A DNA stretch of 64,000 bases, taken from the NCBI RefSeq assembly GCF_963977235.1, contig NZ_CAXBOD010000020.1:1-64000 (forward strand), in the 5' to 3' direction. Position 1 is the stretch's first letter; each line of letters opens with the position of its first letter. Below, piece after piece: positions 43,438 through 52,337 of the stretch. The notes under the pieces were generated by a model. It did no database searches. It saw only the letters and a program-made list of their open reading frames with translations, and was not told the DNA's origin. This stretch comes from Albimonas sp963977235. Its GTDB lineage: Bacteria; Pseudomonadota; Alphaproteobacteria; Rhodobacterales; Rhodobacteraceae. A program made the position numbers and the translations under genes.

Positions 43438-45627
43438 TCAGGAGAAGGTCATGGAGCTGAGCGGCAGGGTGCGCGGTCGCCGGCCGGTCAGGGCGGCCAC
43501 GGCGTTGGCGACGGCCGGGGGCACGCCGGGCAGCCCGGGTTCCCCCACCCCGCCCATCGGCGCGCCGCTTTCCACGATGCGGACATGCACGCGCGGCATC
43601 CGGCTGCGGTCGAGGATCGCGTAGGTGTCGAAATTGGCGTCCCGCCGGCGGCCGTCCTCGTAGACCGCCTGTTCGACGAGTGTCTGGGAAAGCCCCAGCG
43701 CGACGGCCGACTCCACCTGCCGGCGCACGATCTTCGGATTGACGACCGAGCCGGGGTCGAAGGCGACCCAGACGTCATGCACCTTCACCTCGCCGTCCCG
43801 GACCGAGACCTCGGCGACGGTCGCCGTCTCGGACCCGAAGGGCGAGGCCATGGCGACGCCGCGGGCGCGCGTCTCGCCCTCGACCTCGTAGGGGCCCCGC
43901 TTCCAGCCGCCGGACAGGTCCGCGACCTCGTCCAGCAGCCGCAGGCGACGGGCGTCCTTCGCCAGCAGCGTCCGGCGCATTTGGAACGGATCCTGGGCGC
44001 CGGCCTCGGCCAGTTCGTCGAGGAAGGATTCGTAGAAGAAGTCGTTCATCGAGTGCCCGACCGAGCGCCAGAAGGCGATGGTCACCGGGTGGGGCAGCTT
44101 TCCATAGACCATGCGCCGGTTGGGGATAGCGTAGGGCTTCTCGACGATCCCCTCGACCGCCGAGGAATCCACCGGGCCGACCCCGAAGTAGCGCCCCATG
44201 GGGCCCTCGCCGACGGTGTGCGCCTCGATCGCGAGCGGCAGTCCGTCGGGGCCGACGGCGCCGCGGAACCGGGTGGCGGAGAGCGGGCGCAGCGCGTCCA
44301 TGGCGAACTCCTCCTCCCGGCTCCAGACCAGCTTCACCGGCCTGCCCGTGGCTTTCGCGAGCTGGATCGCCTGCGGGTAGGGGTTGCCGGGGCCGTAAAC
44401 GAAGTGTCGCCCGAAGAAGCCGCCCAGGATCGGCGAATGGATATGGACCCGAGAGGGCTCGATCCCCGCGACGGCGGCGGCGGAGGCCTGGAACATCTCC
44501 GGCGCCTGGTTGGGCAGCCACAGGTGCAGGGCGCCGTCGGGGTCGAACTTCGCCAGCGCCGAGGGCGGCTCCAGCTGGGCGTGGTTGAGGTAGGGGACGT
44601 CGTAGTCGGCCTCGATAGCCTTCGCTGCGCCGGCGAGCGCCCCGGGGGCGTCGCCGACGGCCTCCGCCTCCAGCGTCTCGCCGTCCCAGGCGCGGAGCGC
44701 CGCCAGCATCCCGGCCGAGGAAAAGTCGGCCGAAGCGCTCTCGATGCCCGTAGCCTCCGGTTCGGACCACGTCGCCTCGGCCGCCTCGACCGCCTGGCGC
44801 GCGCGCCACCAGCTGTCGGCACAGACCGCCACGGCGCCGTCGAGCAGATGCAGCGAGTGGACGCCGGGCATCGCCCTCACCGCGGCCTCGTTGGCCACCG
44901 ACAGGGGCCGCGTCCCCAGGAAGGGCGCGTGGACCACTGCGGCGAACAGCATCCCCGGCTCGACCAGGTCGATGGCGTATTTCGCCGTGCCGGTCGACTT
45001 GGCCCGCATGTCGAGGCGCGGCGTCTCCTTGCCGATCCAGCGGAAGGACGCGGGATCGCGCAGCGGAACCTCCAGATCGGGGTCGAGCGCCATGGCTTCG
45101 CCGGCAAGCTCGCCATAGCCCAGAAACCGGCCGGTCAGGGTGTGGATCACCCGGCCGTCGTCCGTGGTCAGCTCGGTCTTCGGCACGCCCATGCGGGCCG
45201 CGGCCGTGCGCATCAGCATGTCGCGCGCGGCGGCCCCGACCCGGCGCATCAGCTCATAGCTGGTGCGGGTCGAGAAGCTGCCGCCGGTGAAGCGCAGGCC
45301 GCCGATGAACAGGTAGTCGGGCCCCGGGGGGGCGCAGTCGACCTCGAACCGGGAGGGCGCGGCGTCCAGCTCCTCGGCCACGATCTGGGCCATGCCGGTG
45401 GCGATGCCCTGGCCGCCCTCGACGAAGGGGCTCAGCAGGCGGACGGTCCCGTCGGGCCGGATCTCGAGAAAGGCCGTCACCCGGGTTCCCGGCGCGGGCA
45501 CGGCGGCGGCGGCCTGCGCGAGGACCCGCGAGGCCGGCAGCGAGACGGCCAGCGTCAGCGCGCCGGACGTCGCCAGGAAAGCGCGGCGCGAAAGGCCGGA
45601 AGCGGAGGGGCGGAGGGTGCGGATCAT
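43438..45627 (-). CDS. Molybdenum hydroxylase large subunit (IorB-like)
   Basis: 729 residues, isoquinoline 1-oxidoreductase beta/xanthine-dehydrogenase type with a Tat signal (SRRAFLATSGALTLAVS), consistent with periplasmic export. Typical MPT-binding motifs include VEGGQGIATGMAQIVAEELDA, RFTGGSFSTRTSY, LGGFFGRHFVYGPGNPYP and the catalytic glutamate near the end (GGVGEPGLPGVPPAVANAV). Together with the [2Fe-2S] subunit upstream it would hydroxylate an aldehyde or N-heterocycle and pass electrons to a membrane cytochrome. Confidence 0.92.
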   Translation of the reverse strand: MIRTLRPSASGLSRRAFLATSGALTLAVSLPASRVLAQAAAAVPAPGTRVTAFLEIRPDGTVRLLSPFVEGGQGIATGMAQIVAEELDAAPSRFEVDCAPPGPDYLFIGGLRFTGGSFSTRTSYELMRRVGAAARDMLMRTAAARMGVPKTELTTDDGRVIHTLTGRFLGYGELAGEAMALDPDLEVPLRDPASFRWIGKETPRLDMRAKSTGTAKYAIDLVEPGMLFAAVVHAPFLGTRPLSVANEAAVRAMPGVHSLHLLDGAVAVCADSWWRARQAVEAAEATWSEPEATGIESASADFSSAGMLAALRAWDGETLEAEAVGDAPGALAGAAKAIEADYDVPYLNHAQLEPPSALAKFDPDGALHLWLPNQAPEMFQASAAAVAGIEPSRVHIHSPILGGFFGRHFVYGPGNPYPQAIQLAKATGRPVKLVWSREEEFAMDALRPLSATRFRGAVGPDGLPLAIEAHTVGEGPMGRYFGVGPVDSSAVEGIVEKPYAIPNRRMVYGKLPHPVTIAFWRSVGHSMNDFFYESFLDELAEAGAQDPFQMRRTLLAKDARRLRLLDEVADLSGGWKRGPYEVEGETRARGVAMASPFGSETATVAEVSVRDGEVKVHDVWVAFDPGSVVNPKIVRRQVESAVALGLSQTLVEQAVYEDGRRRDANFDTYAILDRSRMPRVHVRIVESGAPMGGVGEPGLPGVPPAVANAVAALTGRRPRTLPLSSMTFS

Positions 45628-45656
45628 CGTAGGGGTTCCCGGTCTCGGAGGGGGGC

Positions 45657-46100
45657 TCAGGCGGCGGCCTTGCGGATCGCGTCCGCCACGGCGTTGTAGG
45701 TCCCGCAGCGGCACAGGTTGGTCATCGCCGCGGCGATGTCCTCGTCCGTCGGCGCCGGGGTTTCCTTCAGCAGGGCCGTCGCGGCCATCACCTGGCCCGA
45801 CTGGCAGTAGCCGCACTGGGGAACCTCGATCCCGACCCACGCCTCGACCACCTTGGCGCCGACGGGATCGGCCTCGATCGCCTCGATGGTGGCGATCTCG
45901 CTGTCGCCGACCGCATCGACCGGGAACTGGCAGGACCGCGTGGCCTGCCCGTCGACCAGCACCGTGCAGGCGCCGCACATCGCGACCCCGCAGCCGTACT
46001 TGGTCCCGGTCAGGCCCAGCGTGTCGCGCAGCACGAACAGCAGGGGCGTCTCGGGCTCGACGTCCACCTCATGGGCGGTTCCATTGACGGTGAGCTTCAT
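45657..46100 (-). CDS. [2Fe-2S] subunit of molybdenum hydroxylase (IorA-like)
   Basis: 147 residues. Plant-type cluster cysteines in YGCGVAMCGACTVLVDG and the second cluster in QCGYCQSGQVM and LCRCGTY. It lies 29 bp upstream of the large-subunit gene; no FAD subunit is present, as in the IorAB group. ATG 46100 is preferred over the longer frame. An ATAC box lies 85 bp upstream. Confidence 0.93.
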   Translation of the reverse strand: MKLTVNGTAHEVDVEPETPLLFVLRDTLGLTGTKYGCGVAMCGACTVLVDGQATRSCQFPVDAVGDSEIATIEAIEADPVGAKVVEAWVGIEVPQCGYCQSGQVMAATALLKETPAPTDEDIAAAMTNLCRCGTYNAVADAIRKAAA

Positions 46101-46184
46101 GGCGGGTCTCCGGGCTGGCTGGAAGCGCCGGAGCGGTTCGCCCCGACGCAGCCAGGGTAGGAGCGCCGCGCCCCCCGCCGCCAT

Positions 46185-46198
46185 CATACGGCCGTAGA
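46185..46198 (-). promoter_or_regulatory. ATAC-N4-GTAT-type promoter box, Ior operon
   Basis: CATACG-GC-CGTAGA includes the perfect core TACGGCCGTA and lies 85 bp upstream of the iorA-like start. Confidence 0.55.
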
Positions 46199-46272
46199 GG
46201 CTGCGCCAGACTGGAGGGCGCCCCGTTCGGGGCCCCGCCTTCGCCCGCCGGCCGCCCGGCCCGGATCGCGCC

Positions 46273-46644
46273 TCAGCCGCGCCCCGTCGCGCGGGCGAGC
46301 GCGGCGAACAGCAGCGCGGGATCGAACGGCTTCTCCAGGACCGCCGCGACGCCCTGGCGGGCCGCCCGGGTGCGCACCAGGGGCGAGGCGAAGGCGGTGA
46401 TCAGCAGCAGCGGGGGCGCCGTCCCGCGAGCGCGCAGGGCGCGATGCAGGGCCAGCCCGTCCATGTCCGGCATCTGCAGATCGGAGATCACGCAGACGCT
46501 CGCCCGGCTCGCCGGATCGGCGAGGAAGAGCTGGGGCGAGGCGAAGTCCGCCACCCTCCAGTCGTTCGAGGCGAGCAGGTCGCGCAGGGCGAGGCGTACG
46601 CCGTCGTCGTCATCGACGATCGAGATCAACGGCGGGACACCCAC
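46273..46644 (-). CDS. Single-domain response regulator (FixJ-type receiver)
   Basis: 123 residues, receiver only: ISIVDDDDGVRLALRDLL, phospho-acceptor Asp in VISDLQMPDMDG, T in LITAFA, and Lys in VLEKPFDP. GTG 46644 is preferred, since GGAGGA is 8 bp upstream; longer frames run into the promoter. It is divergent from the FixJ-type regulator at 46818, with a perfect dyad between them. It may compete for or pass on phosphate from the same kinase. Confidence 0.85.
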   Translation of the reverse strand: MGVPPLISIVDDDDGVRLALRDLLASNDWRVADFASPQLFLADPASRASVCVISDLQMPDMDGLALHRALRARGTAPPLLLITAFASPLVRTRAARQGVAAVLEKPFDPALLFAALARATGRG

Positions 46645-46709
46645 CTGCAAGTTCCTCCGGCGCAAGGGCCTTTCGTCCCCCATCCCGTTTCGGCGCGCTC
46701 CGGGCAATC

Positions 46710-46723
46710 CATACCCCGGTATG
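46710..46723. promoter_or_regulatory. Perfect CATACC-CC-GGTATG dyad between the two regulators
   Basis: A perfect 14-bp palindrome, 66 bp from the single-domain regulator start and 95 bp from the FixJ-type start. It is the best example of the ATAC-N4-GTAT box found in front of at least eight other units in the window. Confidence 0.7.
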
Positions 46724-46817
46724 ACGCCGGATCGTTTGCGCGGGGGCGCGGCCCTCGGTAGCCTTTCCCTCGACGCGAGGCGATGCGGTTCCGCGCCGCC
46801 CGGCGAGGGAGACCCCG

Positions 46818-47495
46818 ATGAAGGCGCATACGATGAGCGACAGGCGGGACGCGGCCGGTCCGGGCGGCGAGGCCGAGGCGACGGACCTGTCCGACGCGCT
46901 GGTGATGATCGTCGACGACGACCCGCTGGTGCGCGAGAGCCTGGGCGACCTGTTCAGCTCGGTGGGGATTGAGGTCGCCTGCTTCGCCTCGACCCGCGAG
47001 CTGATCGCCGCGGGGCTGCCCGAGCGGACCTCGTGCCTGGTACTGGACGTTCGCATGCCCGGCGAGAGCGGGCTGGACTTCCAGTCGCGGCTGCGCGCGC
47101 AGGGCTCGGCCCCCCCGATCATCTTCATCACCGGCCATGCCGACGTGCCGATGTCGGTGCGCGCGATGCGCCTGGGGGCGGTGAATTTCCTGCCCAAGCC
47201 GTTCCGCGACCAGGAGTTGCTGGACGCCGTCGCCGAGGCTCTGCGCGACGACGCGGCGCGCCGCGCCGCCGACGCCCAGATGCGGGAGCTGCGCCGCTTG
47301 GCCGAGGCCCTGACCCCGCGCGAGATCGAGGTGCTGCAGGGGGTGGACCGCGGGCTCCTGAACAAGCAGATCGCCTGGGAGCTGGGGATCGCCGAGATCA
47401 CGGTGAAGATGCACCGCTCCTCGGCGTTCCGGAAGCTGAAGGCGCGCACCGTGGCGGACCTGATCCACAAGGCCCGGCTGCTGGACCTGCGGTAG
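46818..47495 (+). CDS. FixJ-type response regulator with LuxR HTH
   Basis: 225 residues. Receiver domain at about 25-145 (LVMIVDDDPLVRESL, phospho-acceptor D77 in LVLDVRMPGESG, ITGHAD, LPKPF) and LuxR/GerE HTH (LTPREIEVLQGVDRGLLNKQIAWELGIAEITVKMHRSSAFRKLKARTVADLI). TodT/StyR/FixJ relatives act as activators with histidine-kinase partners. It is the leading candidate to bind the ATAC-N4-GTAT boxes; StyR/TodT boxes also have two half-sites around a 2-bp centre. The PAS kinase at 53734 is the nearest candidate partner. Confidence 0.9.
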   Translation: MKAHTMSDRRDAAGPGGEAEATDLSDALVMIVDDDPLVRESLGDLFSSVGIEVACFASTRELIAAGLPERTSCLVLDVRMPGESGLDFQSRLRAQGSAPPIIFITGHADVPMSVRAMRLGAVNFLPKPFRDQELLDAVAEALRDDAARRAADAQMRELRRLAEALTPREIEVLQGVDRGLLNKQIAWELGIAEITVKMHRSSAFRKLKARTVADLIHKARLLDLR

Positions 47496-47530
47496 GGCGC
47501 ATTACACTTCGCCGCGGGGCCCTTCGGAAA

Positions 47531-47558
47531 GCGCCCCGCAGCCGGTCCCGCGGGGCGC
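47531..47558. terminator. Hairpin between convergent regulator and AhpD genes
   Basis: GCGCCCCGC and its complement GCGGGGCGC form a 9-bp stem with a 10-base loop between the convergent FixJ-type and AhpD-like genes; an overlapping alternative stem uses 47514-47539. The T-tract is weak. Confidence 0.45.
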
Positions 47559-47566
47559 GACCTCAA

Positions 47567-47929
47567 TCAGGGCTCGTTTGGTCCGGCGTCGCCCGCCGCG
47601 GCGAAGGCGTCGAGCGTGCGGGTCGAATAGACCAGCGCCGCGCCCGCGTTCAGCGACACGGCGACGCCCAGCGCCTCGGCGACCTCCTCGGGGGTCGCGC
47701 CCAGCTTGCGGGCGGCCTCGGAATGCACCGTGATGCAGCCGTCGCAGCGCAGGGTCACGGCGCAGGCGAGCGCGATCAGCTCGCGCGTCTTCGCCTCCAG
47801 ATGGCCGGTCTTCGCGCCGGCGCCGCCGAGCGTCATGTAGCCCCGCGTGGTGTCGGGGCTGAGCTTGCCGAGCTCGCCGACCCCGGCGAGCACCTGGTCG
47901 CGGTAGCCGTTCCAGTCCATCATGTGCAT
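47567..47929 (-). CDS. AhpD-like carboxymuconolactone decarboxylase family protein
   Basis: 120 residues with the redox motif TLRCDGCITVHSEAARKLG (C-x-x-C then His), the short AhpD-like fold. Start ATG 47929 has AAAGGA 6 bp upstream. It lies downstream of the SDR at 48049 on the same strand and may share its promoter. Probably a peroxide or disulfide reductase. Confidence 0.9.
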   Translation of the reverse strand: MHMMDWNGYRDQVLAGVGELGKLSPDTTRGYMTLGGAGAKTGHLEAKTRELIALACAVTLRCDGCITVHSEAARKLGATPEEVAEALGVAVSLNAGAALVYSTRTLDAFAAAGDAGPNEP

Positions 47930-48048
47930 GGCATGTCCTTTCGGTCAGGGGCGCGGGTCCGTCCCGCCGGCGATGCGGACCCGCGTGGGCGGCCCCCGGG
48001 AACGGGGGACGCAGTCGGGAAGAGGCGGTTGGGAAGGGGGCGGGCGGG

Positions 48049-48870
48049 TCAGCCGCGCGCGGCGGCCCCGGCCCGGGCCTCGGCCCGGTAGCGCGGGGCG
48101 ACCGAGGCGGAGGACAGATGCGGCAGCATCGCCTCTCGCGCATGCTCCCACGCATTCCACTCGGCCGGGTCGGCGAGGGAAGGCAGGGTGGCGAACTCGC
48201 CGCGGTCGAAGCCCGTCAGGGCCGCATCCACCAGGTCCTCGGGAGTCATCACCCAGGCCTTCGGCAGCGCCTCGATCGAAGCGCCGGGCATCTGCCAGAA
48301 GGCCGTGCCGGTGGCGCCGGGGAGCACGCACTGCACCTGCACGCCGGCATCGGCGAGCTCCGCCGCCAGCGAGCGCGAGAAGGCGAGCATGAAGGCCTTG
48401 GTCCCCCCGTAGACGCCGTTCAGGATCTCGGGCCCGATCGCGACGATCGAGGAGATGTTCACGATCGCCCCGCGCCGATGAGCCGAGAAGGCCCGCGCCG
48501 CGGCCAGGGCCAGGCGCATGGGCGCGGCGGCGTTCAGGGTCACCATGCGCTCCATCTCGTCAGGATCGCTGTCGAGCAGCTTGCCCACGGCGCCGATGCC
48601 GGCGTTGTTGATCAAGCCCACCACCCCGGGTTGCCGGATCAGCAGCGCCTCGATTTCGGCGACGCCCTTGGCCGTGGACAGGTCGGCCGGCGCGACGCGG
48701 ACCTGGACGCCATGACGGTCGCGCAGGGCCTCGGCCTGGGCGGTCAGCTTCAGCTCGTTGCGCGCGACCAGGATCAGGTCGTGGCCGCGGGCGGCGAGGC
48801 GGTCCGCATAGACGGCGCCGATGCCCGAGGAGGCGCCGGTGATCAGCACCGAACCGGAGGGGAAGGTCAT
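48049..48870 (-). CDS. SDR-family oxidoreductase
   Basis: 273 residues: cofactor motif ITGASSGIGAVYA, NNAGIG, Ser in NISSIVAI and YGGTKAF (Tyr and Lys catalytic). Typical of the DltE-like group. The substrate is unknown. The divergent GlxA-type regulator and the large palindrome between them suggest that it is controlled by that regulator and/or the FixJ-type box. Confidence 0.9.
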   Translation of the reverse strand: MTFPSGSVLITGASSGIGAVYADRLAARGHDLILVARNELKLTAQAEALRDRHGVQVRVAPADLSTAKGVAEIEALLIRQPGVVGLINNAGIGAVGKLLDSDPDEMERMVTLNAAAPMRLALAAARAFSAHRRGAIVNISSIVAIGPEILNGVYGGTKAFMLAFSRSLAAELADAGVQVQCVLPGATGTAFWQMPGASIEALPKAWVMTPEDLVDAALTGFDRGEFATLPSLADPAEWNAWEHAREAMLPHLSSASVAPRYRAEARAGAAARG

Positions 48871-48941
48871 GGGATCGCTCCTGTGGGTTTGCGTCTCGCG
48901 CCGGCCGGTCCGCCGACGCCGATGCAGGATAGTCCCTCGGG

Positions 48942-48971
48942 CGCTTGTCTGAGATCTCATACAAGCGTATA
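48942..48971. promoter_or_regulatory. Near-perfect 26-bp palindrome overlapping an ATAC-N4-GTAT box
   Basis: CGCTTGT and ACAAGCG flank TGAGATCTCA at 48942-48967, with a single mismatched pair (C/T). Overlapping it, CATACA-AG-CGTATA at 48958-48971 is a perfect ATAC-AAGC-GTAT dyad, 88 bp from the SDR start. Two regulators may compete here. Confidence 0.65.
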
Positions 48972-49060
48972 TATCAGCCATGCCTGCGGCCGCCTCGATC
49001 CAGACGCCGGCGCCGAGGGCGCCTGCCCGCTCGCGTCCAAGATCGGAGCCGGACCATACG

Positions 49061-50020
49061 ATGCGACGGATCTCGCTGTTCCTGAAGGACGGGTTCCAAT
49101 TGATGGGCCTCGCAGCCCTGGCCCCGTTCGAGTTCGCCAATATCCAGCTGGGGCGCGAGGTCTACCGCGTGGCGGTCGTCGCGGAGGACGGACGCCCGGC
49201 GCGCTCTTCCCTCGGCCCGCGGGTCGAGACCGAGGCGATGGCGGAGCACCCCGACACGCTGCTCGTCATCGGCGAGGTTCGCCCCAAGGGATTGTCGCCC
49301 GCAGCGCGCGACTGGATCGCCCGGGCTGGGTCCGAGTCGCGGCGCGTAGCGGGCGTGTGCACGGGCGCCTTTGCGCTGGCCGAGGCGGGGCTCCTGGACG
49401 GGCGCGCGGCCACGACCCATTGGGCGCACGCCCGCAGGCTGCAGCAGATGCACCCCGGCATCCGGGTGAACGAGGATCGGATATTCATCGCCGACGGGCC
49501 GATCTGGACCTCGGCCGGGATGACGGCGGGCATCGATATGACGCTGGCGCTTGTCGAGGACGACCTGGGGGCGGAGGTCGCCCGCTCGGTGGCGCGACGG
49601 CTCGTGATTTACCACCGCCGTCCTGGCGGCCAGTCCCAGTTCTCCACTCTGCTGGAGCTCGAGCCGCGGTCGGACCGCATCCGCCGGGCCTTGATCCATG
49701 CGCGCGAGCACCTGAAGAACCCGTTGACCGTCGACGAGCTGGCGCAGGCCGCGAGCCTCAGCCCGCGCCAGTTCAGCCGCCTGTTCCGCGAGGAAACCGG
49801 CCAGTCGCCCGCCAAAGCGGTGGAGCGCCTGCGGCTGGAAACCGCCTGGTCCCTGCTGGAGGAGGGCCGCCTCTCGATGGACGAGGTGGCGCGAGAGGCC
49901 GGGTTTGCCGACCGCGATCGAATGCGCCGCGCCTTCCTGCGGGCCTACGGTCAGCCCCCGCAGAGCCTGCGTCGCAGCCTGCGCCTCCTGAACGGCGACG
50001 ACGACGCCGAGGTCGCGTGA
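49061..50020 (+). CDS. GlxA-type AraC regulator with DJ-1/PfpI domain
   Basis: 319 residues from ATG 49061 (MRRISLFLKDGFQ); an upstream in-frame ATG at 48980 would add 27 residues of low-complexity sequence without a ribosome-binding site. The N-terminal DJ-1/PfpI-like domain has the nucleophile-elbow region GVCTGAFALAEAGLLDGRAATTHW; the C-terminal AraC domain has two HTHs (LTVDELAQAASLSPRQFSRLFREETGQSPAKAVERLRLE and FADRDRMRRAF). GlxA-type proteins respond to small amines or carbonyls. Confidence 0.85.
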   Translation: MRRISLFLKDGFQLMGLAALAPFEFANIQLGREVYRVAVVAEDGRPARSSLGPRVETEAMAEHPDTLLVIGEVRPKGLSPAARDWIARAGSESRRVAGVCTGAFALAEAGLLDGRAATTHWAHARRLQQMHPGIRVNEDRIFIADGPIWTSAGMTAGIDMTLALVEDDLGAEVARSVARRLVIYHRRPGGQSQFSTLLELEPRSDRIRRALIHAREHLKNPLTVDELAQAASLSPRQFSRLFREETGQSPAKAVERLRLETAWSLLEEGRLSMDEVAREAGFADRDRMRRAFLRAYGQPPQSLRRSLRLLNGDDDAEVA

Positions 50021-50075
50021 CAGGTCCGGTCGGGCCCCGTATCGCGACGCGGCCCCGACCGCAGGCGGCTTGTCC

Positions 50076-50089
50076 TGAACCGTCGTATA
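50076..50089 (+). promoter_or_regulatory. ATAC-N4-GTAT-type promoter box, hydrolase-thiolase unit (half-site)
   Basis: GAAC-CGTC-GTAT keeps one exact half-site (GTAT) with the common CG centre, 76 bp upstream of ATG 50165. Confidence 0.35.
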
Positions 50090-50164
50090 TGTAGGTTTCC
50101 AGCCGCATCCGGTCCAGCTTCCTGTCATCTGCCGGCCTCCCCTGGCGGAACAGGAGATCCCGAG

Positions 50165-50992
50165 ATGACGCAACCCGACCCGATCCGGTGGTTGGACTCC
50201 TCCCGCGGACGCCTCGCCTGGCGCGAGGACGGTCCCGGCGACCGCATTCCCCCAGCTCCTGCGCTTCTGCTGCTGCAGCGGTTCCGCGGAACCCTGGACG
50301 ACTGGGATCCGGCGTTCGTCCAGGCTCTCGCCGCCCGGCGCAGAGTGATCCGCTTCGACAGCGCCGGGATCGGGCGGTCCGGCGGCGAGGTCCCGGAGAC
50401 GGTCGAGGGCATGGCCGCGCTCGCGGCCGAGCTCGTCGACCGGCTCGGCCTGCCGCAGGTCGACGTGCTCGGCTGGTCGCTGGGCGGCATCGTCGCCCAG
50501 CAGCTGGCGCTGGACTTCCCCGACCACGTCCGGCGGCTGATCGTGGCGGGGTCCAGCCCCGGCGGCGTCCCGGACGGCCCTCAGCCGCACCCCAAGGTGC
50601 GCGAGGTCATGACCCGCGGCGCGAATGACGAGGCGGACTTCCTGTTCCTGTTTCACCCGGAGACCGAGACCGCGGTCGCGAAGGGCCGCGCCTCGCTGCG
50701 CCGGATCTCGGGGCAGGCCGGCCGGGGCCCGCTGACCTCCGCCGCTTCGGCGCTCGCGCAGATGAAGGCCATCGCCGCCTGGGGGGGCGTGCGCGACCGG
50801 CTCCCGAACCTGGTTCAGCCGGCGCTGGTCGCCAACGGCGCCCATGACGTGATGCTGCCGGCCTATCGCTCCTACGTGCTCTCGCAGGAGGCGCCGCACG
50901 CGAAGCTGATCCTCTATCCGGACGCCGGCCACGGCTTCCTGTTTCAGGAGATCGAGGACTTCGCGTTCCAGATCGACCGTTTCCTGGCCTGA
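50165..50992 (+). CDS. Alpha/beta hydrolase
   Basis: 275 residues with the hydrolase fold: VIRFDSAGIGRSGG, nucleophile elbow LGWSLGGIVAQQLAL (Ser), acid in ANGAHDVMLP and His in DAGHGFLFQE. It may hydrolyse an ester or enol-lactone of an aromatic or fatty acid pathway. The thiolase gene follows 10 bp downstream, so the pair probably acts in one degradation route. Confidence 0.88.
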   Translation: MTQPDPIRWLDSSRGRLAWREDGPGDRIPPAPALLLLQRFRGTLDDWDPAFVQALAARRRVIRFDSAGIGRSGGEVPETVEGMAALAAELVDRLGLPQVDVLGWSLGGIVAQQLALDFPDHVRRLIVAGSSPGGVPDGPQPHPKVREVMTRGANDEADFLFLFHPETETAVAKGRASLRRISGQAGRGPLTSAASALAQMKAIAAWGGVRDRLPNLVQPALVANGAHDVMLPAYRSYVLSQEAPHAKLILYPDAGHGFLFQEIEDFAFQIDRFLA

Positions 50993-51002
50993 GGTGCGGA
51001 TC

Positions 51003-52187
51003 ATGACCCGACCCGAGATCATTCTCGCCCACCCCGTGCGCACCGCCATCGGCAAGTTCGGCGGCGCCCTGAAGGACACCTCCGCCGTCGAACTGGGCGG
51101 CCTCGTCATTGCCGAGACCCTGCGCCGCGCCCGCCTGGCGCCCGAGAAGGTCGGGGGCGCGATCCTCGGTTCGGTGATCCAGGCGGGGCAAGGCATGAAC
51201 CCAGCCCGGCAGGCGGCGCGCGCCGGCGGGCTGCCGGTGTCGGTACCCGCGATGACCGTGAACCGGGTCTGCGGGTCCGGCGCGCAGGCGATCGTCACCG
51301 CGGCGCAGGAGATCCTGTCGGGCCAGCACCGCGTCGCGGTGGCCGGCGGGTTCGAGGCGATGGACCGCGCGCCCTACCTGCTCGACCGCGGGCGGTTCGG
51401 CTATCGCATGGGCCCGGCCGAGATCCAGGACGCGATGCTGCGCGACGGCCTTTCCGACGCCTTCTCGGGCGAGCACTCCGGCTGGCATACCGAGGACCTT
51501 GTCGCGCGCCAGGGCCTGAGCCGCGAGCGGCAGGACGCGTGGGCCCTGCGCTCGCAGAAGCGCTTCGCCGCCGCCCGCGACGCGTTCCTGTTCGCGCCCG
51601 AGATCGTGGGCACGCCCATCAAGGCGCGCTACGGCACGACCCTGTTCGCAGTCGACGAGTCCCCGCGGCCCGAGACCACGGCCGAGGGGCTGGCCGCCCT
51701 GAAGCCCGCCTTCCGCGCCGGCGGCACGCTGACCGCGGGAAACGCGCCGGGCCTGAGCGCCGGCGCCGCTGCGATGATCGTCGCGGACCGGGCCTGGGCT
51801 GAGGCCGAGGGCCTCGCGCCCGCCGCGCGGCTCATCTCCTGGGGCGTCGCGGCGGTCGAACCCGGGCTCTTCGGACTCGGTCCGATCCCCGCGGTACGCA
51901 TCGCGCTCGAGCGCGCAGGCTGGCGCCTCTCGGACCTCGAGCGAGTCGAGATAAACGAGGCCTTCGCCGCCGTCCCGCTCGCGGTCTGCGACGAGCTCGG
52001 TCTGCCCGAGGACGTGGTGAACGTCGAAGGGGGCGCCATCGCCCACGGCCACCCGATCGGCGCGACCGGCGCGATCCTTCTGACGCGGCTGATCCATGGC
52101 ATGGCGCGCGCCGGCCAGCGCCGCGGGCTGGTCACCCTGTGCATCGGCGGCGGCATGGGCATCGCCGTAGCGGTCGAGCGGCCCTGA
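51003..52187 (+). CDS. Acetyl-CoA C-acyltransferase (thiolase)
   Basis: 394 residues: active cysteine C90 (MTVNRVCGSGAQAI), His in GGAIAHGHPIGATGAI and second Cys in VTLCIGGGMG, the full thiolase triad. ATG 51003 has GAGG 8 bp upstream and is preferred over GTG 50994. It performs reversible thiolytic cleavage of 3-ketoacyl-CoA (beta-oxidation or biosynthetic acetoacetyl-CoA formation). A strong terminator follows. Confidence 0.93.
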   Translation: MTRPEIILAHPVRTAIGKFGGALKDTSAVELGGLVIAETLRRARLAPEKVGGAILGSVIQAGQGMNPARQAARAGGLPVSVPAMTVNRVCGSGAQAIVTAAQEILSGQHRVAVAGGFEAMDRAPYLLDRGRFGYRMGPAEIQDAMLRDGLSDAFSGEHSGWHTEDLVARQGLSRERQDAWALRSQKRFAAARDAFLFAPEIVGTPIKARYGTTLFAVDESPRPETTAEGLAALKPAFRAGGTLTAGNAPGLSAGAAAMIVADRAWAEAEGLAPAARLISWGVAAVEPGLFGLGPIPAVRIALERAGWRLSDLERVEINEAFAAVPLAVCDELGLPEDVVNVEGGAIAHGHPIGATGAILLTRLIHGMARAGQRRGLVTLCIGGGMGIAVAVERP

Positions 52188-52271
52188 GCGGTCGAGACGG
52201 CCGAGACGCTTCGGCGGGGCCCACCTCCCCGGTCCCGCCGTCCCCGGGCGCGGCCTGCCTCCGCGTCCGGC

Positions 52272-52310
52272 GCCGGGCGCGGCCCTGTCCCTCGCCGCGC
52301 CCGGCCTTTT
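52272..52310 (+). terminator. Strong intrinsic terminator after the thiolase gene
   Basis: A perfect 12-bp stem (GCCGGGCGCGGC / GCCGCGCCCGGC) with a 10-base loop is followed by CTTTT. Confidence 0.85.
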
Positions 52311-52337
52311 CTCTTCCCTCGCAGGAGCCTCAGGGCC

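Noticed and set aside
43585..45699. Long plus-strand frame opposite the molybdenum hydroxylase
   Set aside because: It mirrors IorB-like codons in high-GC DNA; no domain, and both ends fall inside the real genes.
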